A DNA stretch of 15,931 nt from an uncultured Flavobacteriales bacterium (lineage in GTDB: Bacteria > Bacteroidota > Bacteroidia > Flavobacteriales_D > SKUL01), in assembly GCA_937911795.1 (NCBI GenBank), contig CALDPJ010000139.1, positions 1 to 15,931 of the forward strand, read 5' to 3'. The translations under genes were made by a program, and so were the position numbers. Within the stretch, counting starts at the first letter, position 1. Each line of letters begins with the position of its first letter. Below, piece after piece: positions 7,538 through 14,834 of this stretch. Under the pieces are notes generated by a model. That model was not told the DNA's origin. It saw nothing but the letters and a program-made list of their open reading frames with translations, and did no database searches.

Positions 7538-8796
7538 AATGTATAAAGTTGATATAAGTGTTCACGAATGGCTTCGTTTTCTGCCTGGTCCAATACTTCA
7601 CCGGCAAAAGCTGTGAGCAGCATTCTTTGTGCATCTTCTTTACCTATTGCCCGCGACTGTAGATAAAAAACAGCTTCTTCATCCATTTGACCGGTTGTAG
7701 AACCATGGCTGCATTTTACATCGTCGGCGTAGATTTCAAGCTCTGGTTTGGAATAAATCTGGGCGTCCTCAGACAAGAGTAAATTGCTGTTTTGCTGAAA
7801 CGCGTTCGTTTTCTGAGCGTCGGGCCGCACAATTACCTTTCCGTTAAAAACGCAGGTGCTTTGTCCTGAAAGAATGTTCTTGTACAACTCGGAAGAGTCG
7901 CAGTTGGCAACGGCATGATCTACAAATGTATTGTTATCGACGTGCTGTGTGTCCTTTAACGAGCAAAGGCCATTGAGCCGCGCAAACGCATTGGAGCCCG
8001 AGAGTTTTATGTTGAGATTATTCCGTGTCCAGGCGCTGCCTACCGGTGTGGTGAGAATAGAGAAATGTCCACCACCTTCAACGCGTACATAATCTGCACT
8101 GTGGTGGAAACGTTGGGCCGTCTCGGATTCGATCTTGAACCAGGTGAGCAAAGTGTTTGCCCCAACAAATATTTCCGCTACAGAATTGGTAAAGCCAGTT
8201 TGATCATCCCCTTCGAAAGACTGAACGACGGTAGCTTTTGATCCGCTCTTCGCATCCACCAAAAGACGTGGCTGACTGATATTGTTTTCGCCTGTTGACC
8301 AATGTGCAATGTGAATTACCGGATCAACGGAAGAATTTGCTTTTACGGTGAGCACAGCTGTTTGCGGACAATAGGCCGTATTCAAAGCTTCCAGCACATG
8401 TTTTTTGGGTTGAGCCAGGGCGTTGAATTTATCCGGAAACTCTTCGGATGCACCAAACAATTCAAGCGAAACACCTTCGGGTAGTTGATCGCTCAGGGAA
8501 GGTTCAAAAATACCGTTGACAAATACGAGTAAAACGGAATTGGCGTCGGCAATGGCTGATACTTTCGGTTTGATTCGTCCATCATCAGTAAAACGAAAGT
8601 TGTTTTTTGTCAGCTTACCCAAGCGGGTGTATTTCCAGAACTCGCTTTTGCTTGTCGGAAAAGGAAGAGATTCGAGGTCGGCAATGGCAGCAACACTGTG
8701 CGGCCGGAGGCTTGCGCCATAAGTATCCTGGTAAGACGATGCAATGGTGTCGACAAAAGGAGTGTTGCGGGCGCTTATTGCAGTCTTTACGTTCAT
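7534..8796 (-). CDS. sufD: SufD, scaffold subunit of the SufBCD complex
   Basis: SufD pairs with SufB over the SufC ATPases to form the iron-sulfur scaffold; no cofactor reaction of its own is known. It has 420 residues, near the usual length (E. coli SufD is 423). The C-terminal beta-helix core shows FNGKVIVRPDAQKTNAFQQNSNLLLS and the conserved EIYADDVKCSHGSTTGQMDEEAVFYL. Within that block, Cys362 and His364 correspond by spacing to E. coli SufD Cys358 and His360; the latter is implicated in cluster formation at the SufB-SufD interface. The N-terminal part is less conserved, as is usual. It overlaps sufC and sufS by four bases each (ATGA junctions), which points to coupled translation. Confidence 0.96.
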   Translation of the reverse strand: MNVKTAISARNTPFVDTIASSYQDTYGASLRPHSVAAIADLESLPFPTSKSEFWKYTRLGKLTKNNFRFTDDGRIKPKVSAIADANSVLLVFVNGIFEPSLSDQLPEGVSLELFGASEEFPDKFNALAQPKKHVLEALNTAYCPQTAVLTVKANSSVDPVIHIAHWSTGENNISQPRLLVDAKSGSKATVVQSFEGDDQTGFTNSVAEIFVGANTLLTWFKIESETAQRFHHSADYVRVEGGGHFSILTTPVGSAWTRNNLNIKLSGSNAFARLNGLCSLKDTQHVDNNTFVDHAVANCDSSELYKNILSGQSTCVFNGKVIVRPDAQKTNAFQQNSNLLLSEDAQIYSKPELEIYADDVKCSHGSTTGQMDEEAVFYLQSRAIGKEDAQRMLLTAFAGEVLDQAENEAIREHLYQLYTL

Positions 8797-9551
8797 ACGG
8801 CTACGTTTTGTTCGTCTTTAATCCAGTCATAACCCTTTTCTTCCAGTTCGAGCGCCAGTTCTTTGGTGCCGGTTTTTACGATTTTACCATCGTGTAAAAC
8901 ATGCACAAAATCCGGAATGATATAATCCAGCAGGCGTTGGTAGTGCGTGATGATTACGAAAGAGCGGTCGGCCGATTTCATGCTGTTAACACCGTGTGCA
9001 ACAACTCGCAAGGCGTCAATGTCAAGTCCTGAATCCGTTTCGTCCAGAATTCCCAGCTTCGGTTCGAGCATGGCCATTTGAAAAATTTCATTGCGCTTTT
9101 TTTCTCCTCCGGAAAATCCTTCGTTCAGAGAACGGTTGGTGAGTTTGCCATCCAACTGCACCAGCGCAGATTTTTCTTTCACCATTTTCAGAAATTCACC
9201 AGCAGACAATTTCGGCTCTCCACGGTATTCCCGGACTTCATTCACCGCAGCTTTCAAAAAGTTGATATTGCTTACGCCGGGTATTTCTACCGGGTATTGA
9301 AAAGCGAGAAAAACTCCTGCTCTGGCGCGCATTTCCGGTGCCGATTCCAACAGGTTATTTCCAAGAAAATCAATGGTTCCTTCGGTGACGTCGTACTCTT
9401 CTCGTCCCGCCAACACGGAGGCAAGGGTACTTTTACCCGAACCATTCGGCCCCATAATTGCGTGTACTTCACCAGGTTTCACCGAGAGGTTCAGGCCTTT
9501 CAGGATTTCATTCCCTTCGATTCGTGCGTGTAAATTCTTAATTTCTAACAT
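8793..9551 (-). CDS. sufC: SufC, ABC-type ATPase of the SufBCD complex
   Basis: SufC is the soluble ATPase that drives conformational change of SufB-SufD during cluster assembly. It has 252 residues, typical of the family. It shows Walker A GPNGSGKST (residues 34-42, Lys40), a Q-loop Gln at 85 (FLAFQYPVEIPGV, a SufC-specific stretch), the ABC signature FSGGEKKRNEI (146-156), Walker B LGILDETDSGLD (Asp170, catalytic Glu171) and the H-loop His203 in ITHYQRLLDYI. The KKRNEI form of the signature separates SufC from transport ATPases. No membrane permease is nearby, which agrees with a SUF role. The start follows the sufB stop by 13 bases and the stop overlaps the sufD start (ATGA). Confidence 0.97.
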   Translation of the reverse strand: MLEIKNLHARIEGNEILKGLNLSVKPGEVHAIMGPNGSGKSTLASVLAGREEYDVTEGTIDFLGNNLLESAPEMRARAGVFLAFQYPVEIPGVSNINFLKAAVNEVREYRGEPKLSAGEFLKMVKEKSALVQLDGKLTNRSLNEGFSGGEKKRNEIFQMAMLEPKLGILDETDSGLDIDALRVVAHGVNSMKSADRSFVIITHYQRLLDYIIPDFVHVLHDGKIVKTGTKELALELEEKGYDWIKDEQNVAV

Positions 9552-9564
9552 TTGCTTTTTATTG

Positions 9565-11016
9565 TTATCCTACACTGCCTTCCAGCGAAATGGCCAGCAG
9601 TTTTTGCGCCTCAACGGCAAACTCCATAGGTAATTGGTTCAATACTTCTTTTGCGTATCCGTTTACGATCAGGCTGATGGCTTTTTCTTCATCCAGACCG
9701 CGCTGCAGACAATAAAAAATCTGGTCTTCTCCGATTTTCGAGGTGGTGGCTTCGTGTTCGACTTTAGCCGTTGAATTCCCCACTTCGATATAAGGAAAAG
9801 TATGGGCTCCGCATTGGTCTCCCATCAGCAATGAGTCGCATTGAGAAAAGTTGCGGGAATGACTTGCTCCTTTGTTGATTTTAACGAGTCCACGATACGA
9901 GTTCTGGCTATGTCCTGCAGAAATTCCTTTCGAGATAATCGTGCTTTTTGTGTTTTTTCCGATGTGGATCATTTTAGTTCCGGTATCGGCCTGTTGGTGG
10001 TTATTTGTAACAGCTACCGAATAAAATTCACCGACTGAATAATCACCTTTCAGAATACACGAGGGATATTTCCAGGTAACTGCAGAACCGGTTTCAACTT
10101 GAGTCCAGGAGATTTTGGATCGCAATCCGTCGCACAAGCCGCGCTTGGTTACAAAGTTGTAAACGCCGCCCTTTCCTTCAGCATCGCCGGGAAACCAGTT
10201 CTGAACGGTAGAATATTTTATTTCTGCGCCTTTTAAACATACCAGTTCCACAACCGCAGCGTGCAATTGATTCTCATCACGTGAGGGAGCTGTGCAGCCT
10301 TCGAGATAACTGACATAGCTGTCTTCGTCGGCAATTAGCAAGGTGCGTTCAAACTGTCCTGTACCGGCTTCATTAATCCGAAAATAAGTGGAAAGTTCCA
10401 TTGGGCATTTCGAGCCTTTTGGAATATAGCAGAACGATCCGTCGGTGAATACCGCAGAGTTCAGTGCTGCGTAGTAGTTATCGCTTTTTGGAACGACCGT
10501 TCCGAGATATTTTCTTACCAGATCGGGATGTTCGCGGACGGCTTCGCTGAAGGAGCAAAAAATGATGCCCAGTTCACCGAGTTTCTTTTTGAAGGAAGTG
10601 GCCACCGATACGCTGTCCATAACAAAATCTACGGCAACACCCGAAAGGCGCTTTTGCTCTTCCATAGAAATGCCCAGCCGATCCATGGTTCTGCGCATTT
10701 CAGGATCTACTTCATCCAGACTGCCCAGTGTTTCCTTCTTTTTTGGCGCTGCGTAGTAGGTGATGTTCTGGAAATCCGGTTTTTCGTAGTTCACGTGGGC
10801 CCAGTCGGGCTCCTCCATCGTCAGCCATTTCCGGTAAGCATCCAGCCGCCATTCAAGCATCCATTCAGGCTCGTCTTTCTTTGCAGAAATCATTCGAATG
10901 ATGTCTTCATTCAACCCCTTGGGAACCCTGTCGGATTCTATGTCAGAGGTAAAGCCGAAAGCATATTCGCGGTTGGTGACTTCCTTAAGTAATTTCTCTT
11001 CTTCTCGTTGTGCCAT
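9565..11016 (-). CDS. sufB: SufB, main scaffold protein of the SufBCD complex
   Basis: SufB receives persulfide sulfur from SufE and builds the nascent iron-sulfur cluster with SufC and SufD. The 483 residues fit the family. Cys393 in SQCDSLLMG and Glu422 in VEHEATTSKIGEDQ lie 29 residues apart, the same spacing as E. coli SufB Cys405 and Glu434, the residues implicated in cluster assembly at the SufD interface. Other hallmarks are CYIPKGSKCPMELSTYFRIN, YLEGCTAPSRDENQLHAAVVELV and NWFPGDAEGKGGVYNFVTKRG. No intein or insertion is present, although SufB is a known intein host in other lineages. It starts 15 bases after the sufA stop and is followed 13 bases later by sufC. Confidence 0.97.
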   Translation of the reverse strand: MAQREEEKLLKEVTNREYAFGFTSDIESDRVPKGLNEDIIRMISAKKDEPEWMLEWRLDAYRKWLTMEEPDWAHVNYEKPDFQNITYYAAPKKKETLGSLDEVDPEMRRTMDRLGISMEEQKRLSGVAVDFVMDSVSVATSFKKKLGELGIIFCSFSEAVREHPDLVRKYLGTVVPKSDNYYAALNSAVFTDGSFCYIPKGSKCPMELSTYFRINEAGTGQFERTLLIADEDSYVSYLEGCTAPSRDENQLHAAVVELVCLKGAEIKYSTVQNWFPGDAEGKGGVYNFVTKRGLCDGLRSKISWTQVETGSAVTWKYPSCILKGDYSVGEFYSVAVTNNHQQADTGTKMIHIGKNTKSTIISKGISAGHSQNSYRGLVKINKGASHSRNFSQCDSLLMGDQCGAHTFPYIEVGNSTAKVEHEATTSKIGEDQIFYCLQRGLDEEKAISLIVNGYAKEVLNQLPMEFAVEAQKLLAISLEGSVG

Positions 11017-11031
11017 GTTGCTGCACGTATT

Positions 11032-11358
11032 TTAAATTGAAAAACTCTCGCCGCATCCACAGGTGCGCGAAGCATTCGGATTTACAAAGACAAAGCCTTT
11101 ACCATTCAGGCCTCCGGTATATTCCAGCTCGGTGCCAACCAGGTAGAGAAAACTTTTTTTGTCGACAACGACTTTAATTCCATTGTCTTCAAAAACTTTA
11201 TCGGTTTCTTTAAGCTCAGTGTCAAAACTCAGATTGTACATCAGTCCGGAGCATCCGCCGCCTTGTACACCTACCCGCAGGAATGAATCTTTCGAATAAT
11301 CATCGGAGTTCAGTATTTTTTCGACTTGTTCGCGGGCGCTGTTGTTTACTTTTATCAT
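11032..11358 (-). CDS. sufA: A-type iron-sulfur carrier (SufA/IscA/ErpA family), first gene of the suf operon
   Basis: This protein of the HesB/IscA family carries or transfers iron-sulfur clusters from the SufBCD scaffold to target enzymes. The 108 residues show all three conserved cysteines: Cys36 in QGGGCSGLMYNL, and Cys100 and Cys102 in the C-terminal RTCGCGESFSI. It is the first gene of the operon, 15 bases before sufB. The leader from the predicted start point near 11429 to the ATG is about 70 bases and contains a palindrome annotated separately. Whether it is functionally SufA, IscA or ErpA cannot be told from sequence alone; the symbol rests on operon context. Confidence 0.93.
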   Translation of the reverse strand: MIKVNNSAREQVEKILNSDDYSKDSFLRVGVQGGGCSGLMYNLSFDTELKETDKVFEDNGIKVVVDKKSFLYLVGTELEYTGGLNGKGFVFVNPNASRTCGCGESFSI

Positions 11359-11395
11359 GGTTGAAAAGCGTTTAAACCTTGCGAATTCGGCATTA

Positions 11396-11414
11396 ATTTA
11401 GATTAATTCTAAAT
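11396..11414 (-). promoter_or_regulatory. Palindromic candidate operator in the suf leader
   Basis: The sequence ATTTAGATTAATTCTAAAT has perfect 7-bp inverted arms (ATTTAGA and TCTAAAT) around a 5-bp A/T centre. It lies about 15-34 bases downstream of the predicted suf transcription start, so a bound regulator would block the promoter. The TTAG...CTAA core is reminiscent of DtxR/MntR-type metal-regulator sites, and an Rrf2-type iron-sulfur regulator is also possible. No regulator gene is in the window, so the binding protein is unknown. Confidence 0.5.
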
Positions 11415-11432
11415 AGAGCCGTTTTTGCCCCG

Positions 11433-11464
11433 CAAAGGTACCTAAAATATGACGAGTTGCCAAA
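11433..11464 (-). promoter_or_regulatory. Promoter of the suf operon
   Basis: Reading the minus strand, TTTG at 11464-11461 is followed after exactly 20 bases by TACCTTTG at 11440-11433. Both match the Bacteroidota primary-sigma consensus (-33 TTTG, -7 TAnnTTTG) and the spacing is as expected. The predicted start is near 11429. It is the best-formed promoter in the window, consistent with high expression of the housekeeping SUF system. Confidence 0.65.
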
Positions 11465-11584
11465 ATTCGCATCACCTGTTTGTGGTATTTCAGATAAAAT
11501 TATCCGTTATGAGGAGGAACCTGATTGTTTGAACGGATGAAGGTGAAACCTGAATTCTCACGGAGATTGTACTCATTAAAGCTG

Positions 11585-11592
11585 TAATTTTG
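11585..11592 (+). promoter_or_regulatory. -7 promoter element directly before thiL (near-leaderless transcript)
   Basis: TAATTTTG is an exact match to TAnnTTTG and ends four bases before the thiL ATG at 11597. The predicted transcription start falls one or two bases before the ATG. No Shine-Dalgarno-like purine tract precedes the ATG, which fits a leaderless or near-leaderless message. The -33 element is poor: the nearest TTG, at 11567-11569, is about five bases too close. Confidence 0.45.
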
Positions 11593-11596
11593 CGAT

Positions 11597-12640
11597 ATGT
11601 TTGAGAACAGAGAAACTACATCATTATCAGCGCTGGGGGAGTTTGGGCTTATTGATCACCTGACTGGCGGTTTAAAAAACATTCATTCCTCAACATTAAA
11701 AGGTATCGGCGACGATGCAGCTGTTGTTGCAGCCGGTGATGAAGTGCTGGTGATTACCACAGATATGCTGACCGAAGGAATACATTTTGATATTTCTTAT
11801 GCTCCGCTGAAGCATTTGGGCTATAAGGCGGTAGTGGTAAATCTGTCGGATATTTGCGCGATGAATGCAAAGCCTGAGCAGATTACGATTTCCCTTGCCA
11901 TTTCAAGTAAGTACACGTTGGAGGCTTTGGAAGAATTGTACAGTGGAATGAGACTGGCGGCAGAAAAATATGGTGTGGATATAATCGGGGGCGATACTAC
12001 TTCATCTGCACTTGGTCTGACCATTAGTATTACAGCCGTAGGAAGAGCTACGCCTGAAAAGGTAGTATATAGACGTGGTGCCAGAATCAATGATATTCTT
12101 GTCGTAAGCGGAGATCTGGGAGGAGCGTATATGGGGTTGCAGATTCTGGAGCGCGAGAAGGAGGTCTTTAAAGCGGCACCACAGAGCCAGCCGGATCTCG
12201 AAGGAAACGACTATTTATTGGAGCGCCAATTGAAACCAGAGGCGCGAACCGACGTTATTCACTACTTTGAAAAGGCAGCGATTCTACCAACTTCTATGAT
12301 CGACATCAGCGATGGGCTTGCTTCAGAGTTGTTGCACATCTGCAAACATTCGGCGGTTGGGTGCAATGTTTTTGAAGAGAAAATCCCGATTGACCCTGTT
12401 ACCTATCAAAGGGCGCGAGATTTTAACCTTGACCCTACGATGTGCGCGTTAAACGGCGGTGAAGATTATGAGCTTCTGTTTTCAATTTCTCCTGGTGATT
12501 GGGATAAAATTAAAAATGACCCGAATCTTACTGCTGTCGGATTTATAACCGATGAATCGGGTGGAGCGCAGCTTATTACGAAATCTCAAACACAGCATCC
12601 TATTAAAGCACAAGGTTGGGATGCACTGAAGGCGGATTAA
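11597..12640 (+). CDS. thiL: Thiamine-monophosphate kinase
   Basis: ThiL phosphorylates thiamine monophosphate to the active cofactor thiamine diphosphate, using ATP. The 347 residues fit the family. It begins with the SALGEFGLIDHL block and shows GIGDDAAVV (Asp39, Asp40, metal and nucleotide binding), ITTDMLTEGIHFD, the GGDTTSS block at 131-137, SGDLGGAYMGLQIL, MIDISDGLASEL (Asp236, Asp239) and NGGEDYELLF near 286-295. No other thiamine gene or TPP-riboswitch-like leader is present; the -7 element lies almost on the ATG, leaving no room for one. It is divergent from suf across a 238-base region, and its stop overlaps that of the convergent helical-repeat gene. The link to suf may be only positional. 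Confidence 0.95.
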   Translation: MFENRETTSLSALGEFGLIDHLTGGLKNIHSSTLKGIGDDAAVVAAGDEVLVITTDMLTEGIHFDISYAPLKHLGYKAVVVNLSDICAMNAKPEQITISLAISSKYTLEALEELYSGMRLAAEKYGVDIIGGDTTSSALGLTISITAVGRATPEKVVYRRGARINDILVVSGDLGGAYMGLQILEREKEVFKAAPQSQPDLEGNDYLLERQLKPEARTDVIHYFEKAAILPTSMIDISDGLASELLHICKHSAVGCNVFEEKIPIDPVTYQRARDFNLDPTMCALNGGEDYELLFSISPGDWDKIKNDPNLTAVGFITDESGGAQLITKSQTQHPIKAQGWDALKAD

Positions 12641-14190
12641 ACCGGCAGCCGGGCTTTTTCCCGAACGATATCTTTAAACGGTCGTCGTTGTACTTTGCTT
12701 TCCGCCCAGCTTATAAAGTCGAACTGTTCCAGAGCCGTACTCTCAAAAGGATCTTCAGCCAACGGTTTCAAGGCCGCTACGAGCGTGGTGTAAATTTCAC
12801 GTTCGTCTTCTTCTTCTTCGGCTTTTAACACTTCACCTATAAACTGTAGCATGGCCGTTTCAAATTTATAAACCCTGTTGCGCGTTTCCAGGTACCTGGA
12901 AACGGATTTGAGCGTGTACGGAATCAATGTTTTGTTGCCGAGTTCGAGATGAATAATCAGGTTGAGCAACTGAGCAAAGCAATGAATATCTTCGCTTTCA
13001 TCGATATTGATATTATTCAGCAACTCGTTGATCCACTTCAGCGATTTGGAATAATCTCCTATTCCGAAGTATAAAATGGCTATGCTAAAGTAGAACGAAG
13101 CTTTCCGAACACTACTCATCTTATGACGGTATTTCTGAAGTCCCGACTCCACTTCCGGAATTATTTTAAGCCCTTGTTCAAATTCTCCGGTGAGAGCATA
13201 GAGGGTCAGTTCTATGCTATACGCTGAATTGAACAACCGGATGTCCAGATTCTCATTCGAATTAATCACTAGCTTATCCGGTACTTTTCTTAACTTTTTA
13301 AGATAAAGAAATGCTTCATCAAATCTCTTTAATTGCATTCCCACATAAATCGCATTGGTCAAAACCGATACATAAGTATTGGGCTCTTCTTTGAAAAGCG
13401 CGAAATTTTTTTCGATTAGTTGGATATTCTTTTCCAGGAATTCATAGCATTTAATATAATCTCCGGTGCCGAAATAAAAGGCGCTGTAGATGTGGAAATA
13501 CAGATATCGTGACTGTATAAAAAGTTCTGATTCCTCCCTATTAAGCAGCGTGTGGTCGATGAGCTGTTTGAAATTTTCAATGTCTTCCTGTGAACGCGCT
13601 TTTCCTTTTCGGAAGAGAATATTGAAAAGATGGCTTTTCACATTCCAGTATTCATTGTACACTTCAATGAGTTTGGCTATGCGTCTGTCTTCATCTAATA
13701 TTGCATCTATTTCTTTGGCCGAGACTCCTTCGTAATTGTCCTTTTCGATCAGCATTTTTTCCCAATTCAGAATCTCAATCAGGACTGTATTCTTTTCGAA
13801 TTTATAGGCCAGCCGCTTGGCGCTACGAAGCATTTTGTAGCTCTGGTCGTACAATGACTTTTTATAAAGAAGCTCTACAGAATGCAGTAATTGACGGAGT
13901 TCAGCGTCAATCGAACTTTTAGAATAGAACGCATTAAGACTTCGCAAAATAATCGCATACAACCGGTTTTTGGTGAGTGAGAACCGGTGTACGAACGCTT
14001 CCTTCTTAAATTTTTGTTTGAGAACATCTTCATCATAGGATTCCATTTTATCCATGGCATCGAAAAGCAGCAGGTAATTGGTCTTAGCACCGGAACCACC
14101 TCCGGATGTAAATATCCGGAAATACCGTTTTTCGGGTTTTGAAAGTGATTTGATCAGTGTGAAAAGATGGTCTGAGGCTTTGTTAGACAT
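12637..14190 (-). CDS. Helical-repeat (TPR-like) cytosolic protein of a Bacteroidota-specific family, unknown function
   Basis: This 517-residue protein has no signal peptide or membrane segment. It opens with LIKSLSKPEKRYFRIF and later LTKNRLYAIILRSLNAFY, a start that recurs in a large Bacteroidota family usually left as hypothetical. The rest is almost wholly alpha-helical, with loosely TPR-like units such as YFGTGDYIKCYEFLEKNIQLI, RFDEAFLYLKKLR, ALTGEFEQGLKII, YFGIGDYSKSLKWINELL and LETRNRVYKFE. A highly acidic patch (KAEEEEDERE) lies near residue 450 and the end is FDFISWAESKV. The role is probably as a protein-interaction scaffold; that is inference and nothing nearby names a partner. 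It stands alone in its transcription unit. The ATG at 14190 lies about 25 bases after a 7-of-8 match to the -7 element. Its stop overlaps that of thiL. Confidence 0.8.
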   Translation of the reverse strand: MSNKASDHLFTLIKSLSKPEKRYFRIFTSGGGSGAKTNYLLLFDAMDKMESYDEDVLKQKFKKEAFVHRFSLTKNRLYAIILRSLNAFYSKSSIDAELRQLLHSVELLYKKSLYDQSYKMLRSAKRLAYKFEKNTVLIEILNWEKMLIEKDNYEGVSAKEIDAILDEDRRIAKLIEVYNEYWNVKSHLFNILFRKGKARSQEDIENFKQLIDHTLLNREESELFIQSRYLYFHIYSAFYFGTGDYIKCYEFLEKNIQLIEKNFALFKEEPNTYVSVLTNAIYVGMQLKRFDEAFLYLKKLRKVPDKLVINSNENLDIRLFNSAYSIELTLYALTGEFEQGLKIIPEVESGLQKYRHKMSSVRKASFYFSIAILYFGIGDYSKSLKWINELLNNINIDESEDIHCFAQLLNLIIHLELGNKTLIPYTLKSVSRYLETRNRVYKFETAMLQFIGEVLKAEEEEDEREIYTTLVAALKPLAEDPFESTALEQFDFISWAESKVQRRPFKDIVREKARLPV

Positions 14191-14203
14191 GTGCTTTTTC
14201 CTT

Positions 14204-14226
14204 TACTTTTTATTCGGCTAAAAGTA
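14204..14226 (-). promoter_or_regulatory. Inverted repeat overlapping the probable promoter of the helical-repeat gene
   Basis: TACTTTT at 14204-14210 and AAAAGTA at 14220-14226 form perfect 7-bp arms around nine bases, ending 14 bases before the ATG. The upstream arm also forms most of TACTTTTA on the minus strand, a 7-of-8 match to TAnnTTTG. A repressor dimer could sit here, or the RNA could fold into a weak A/U hairpin. Confidence 0.3.
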
Positions 14227-14227
14227 C

Positions 14228-14393
14228 GTTAGAACTGTTATTTATGCTCCGTTACGCATTTTCATCGATGCACGACACCCGGCTCTACCAGCGGTTTGGA
14301 GGCGGTTGATGTGAATTATAAGATAGGGAAAAATACTGTATGGCAGCCGTAGAACTGGAATTATTAAACAGGCTGAAAGGGGTGTTAGAACTG
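14228..14393. repeat. Three dispersed copies of a TAGAACTG motif in the 231-base spacer
   Basis: GTTAGAACTG occurs at 14228-14237 and 14384-14393, and CGTAGAACTG at 14348-14357, all in the same orientation. The spacer 14191-14421 otherwise holds no RNA gene I can recognise. It does contain a 23-codon reading frame (plus strand, 14340-14411: MAAVELELLNRLKGVLELKKKEG) in which the last two motif copies encode VEL and LEL. I cannot show that it is translated. Confidence 0.3.
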
Positions 14394-14421
14394 AAAAAAA
14401 AGGAAGGGTGACGAGTGAAAA

Positions 14422-14811
14422 TTAATTGATCGTTCTTCCGCTTCCGCCACCGGAAGTAGTAGAGCTATTTGCTGAAGATCGTGGTTTGGGGCCTTCGTCT
14501 TCGTCATCACTGTCGTCATTAATGAATTCATCATCATCGCCACCTCTGGTAGCATTATCTGATGTGTTACTGGTACCGGAGACACTGTTGTTGTTAGTGG
14601 CTCCTTGTCCGTCCGAGTTTGTTGATTTGTTTACTATAGTTGTGGAAGCTTCTTCGTCATCCGAATCGTCATTCACCCGCATATCCTGAGGATTGAATTG
14701 AGCCTCCTGCTGTCCGTCCTCAGGACAATGATCATCCAGTTCGAATTTCTCACAAGCCGTAAAAAGCCCGAGAGCAAGTAGAAGTGATGTGAGTTGAAAA
14801 AGATTTTTCAT
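14422..14811 (-). CDS. Small acidic, low-complexity lipoprotein, unknown function
   Basis: The chosen ATG at 14811 gives 129 residues starting with a good lipoprotein signal peptide (MKNLFQLTSLLLALGLFTAC, lipidated Cys20). An upstream in-frame ATG at 14841 would add MFDIYCHVCA, spoil the signal peptide and lie above the predicted transcription start, so it was rejected. The mature part opens EKFELDDHCPEDG, whose acidic residues after the Cys may act as a surface-export signal of the kind known in Flavobacteriia; this is inference. The rest is disordered-looking, rich in Asp, Ser, Asn, Thr and Gly, with NDDSDDE occurring twice (residues 47-53 and 98-104) and a Gly/Ser-rich end (TTSGGGSGRTIN). 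Acidic repeats could bind Ca2+ or other cations, but no defined calcium-site motif is present. It lies 50 bases after the sensor-kinase gene and has its own promoter. Confidence 0.75.
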   Translation of the reverse strand: MKNLFQLTSLLLALGLFTACEKFELDDHCPEDGQQEAQFNPQDMRVNDDSDDEEASTTIVNKSTNSDGQGATNNNSVSGTSNTSDNATRGGDDDEFINDDSDDEDEGPKPRSSANSSTTSGGGSGRTIN

Positions 14812-14834
14812 GGCGCAAACATGGCAATAGATGT

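Noticed and set aside
6932..7546. A 204-codon open frame on the plus strand opposite sufS.
   Set aside because: It is antisense to a clearly conserved enzyme gene, and its product is Phe/His/Arg-rich with no recognisable domain: a coding shadow.
10528..10992. A 154-codon plus-strand frame opposite sufB, and a similar 151-codon one opposite sufC at 9078-9533.
   Set aside because: Both lie wholly within conserved suf genes on the other strand and show no protein-like motifs.
11465..11584. Possible thiamine riboswitch before thiL.
   Set aside because: No TPP-box-like conserved segments were seen, and the -7 element lies almost on the ATG, so this DNA would not be transcribed into the thiL leader.
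14265..14310. GC-rich patch in the spacer suggesting a tRNA fragment or attachment site.
   Set aside because: No cloverleaf, T-loop sequence or flanking direct repeat could be found.
14394..14401. A8 run (T8 on the minus strand) after the acidic lipoprotein as an intrinsic terminator.
   Set aside because: No GC-rich inverted repeat precedes it on the minus strand.
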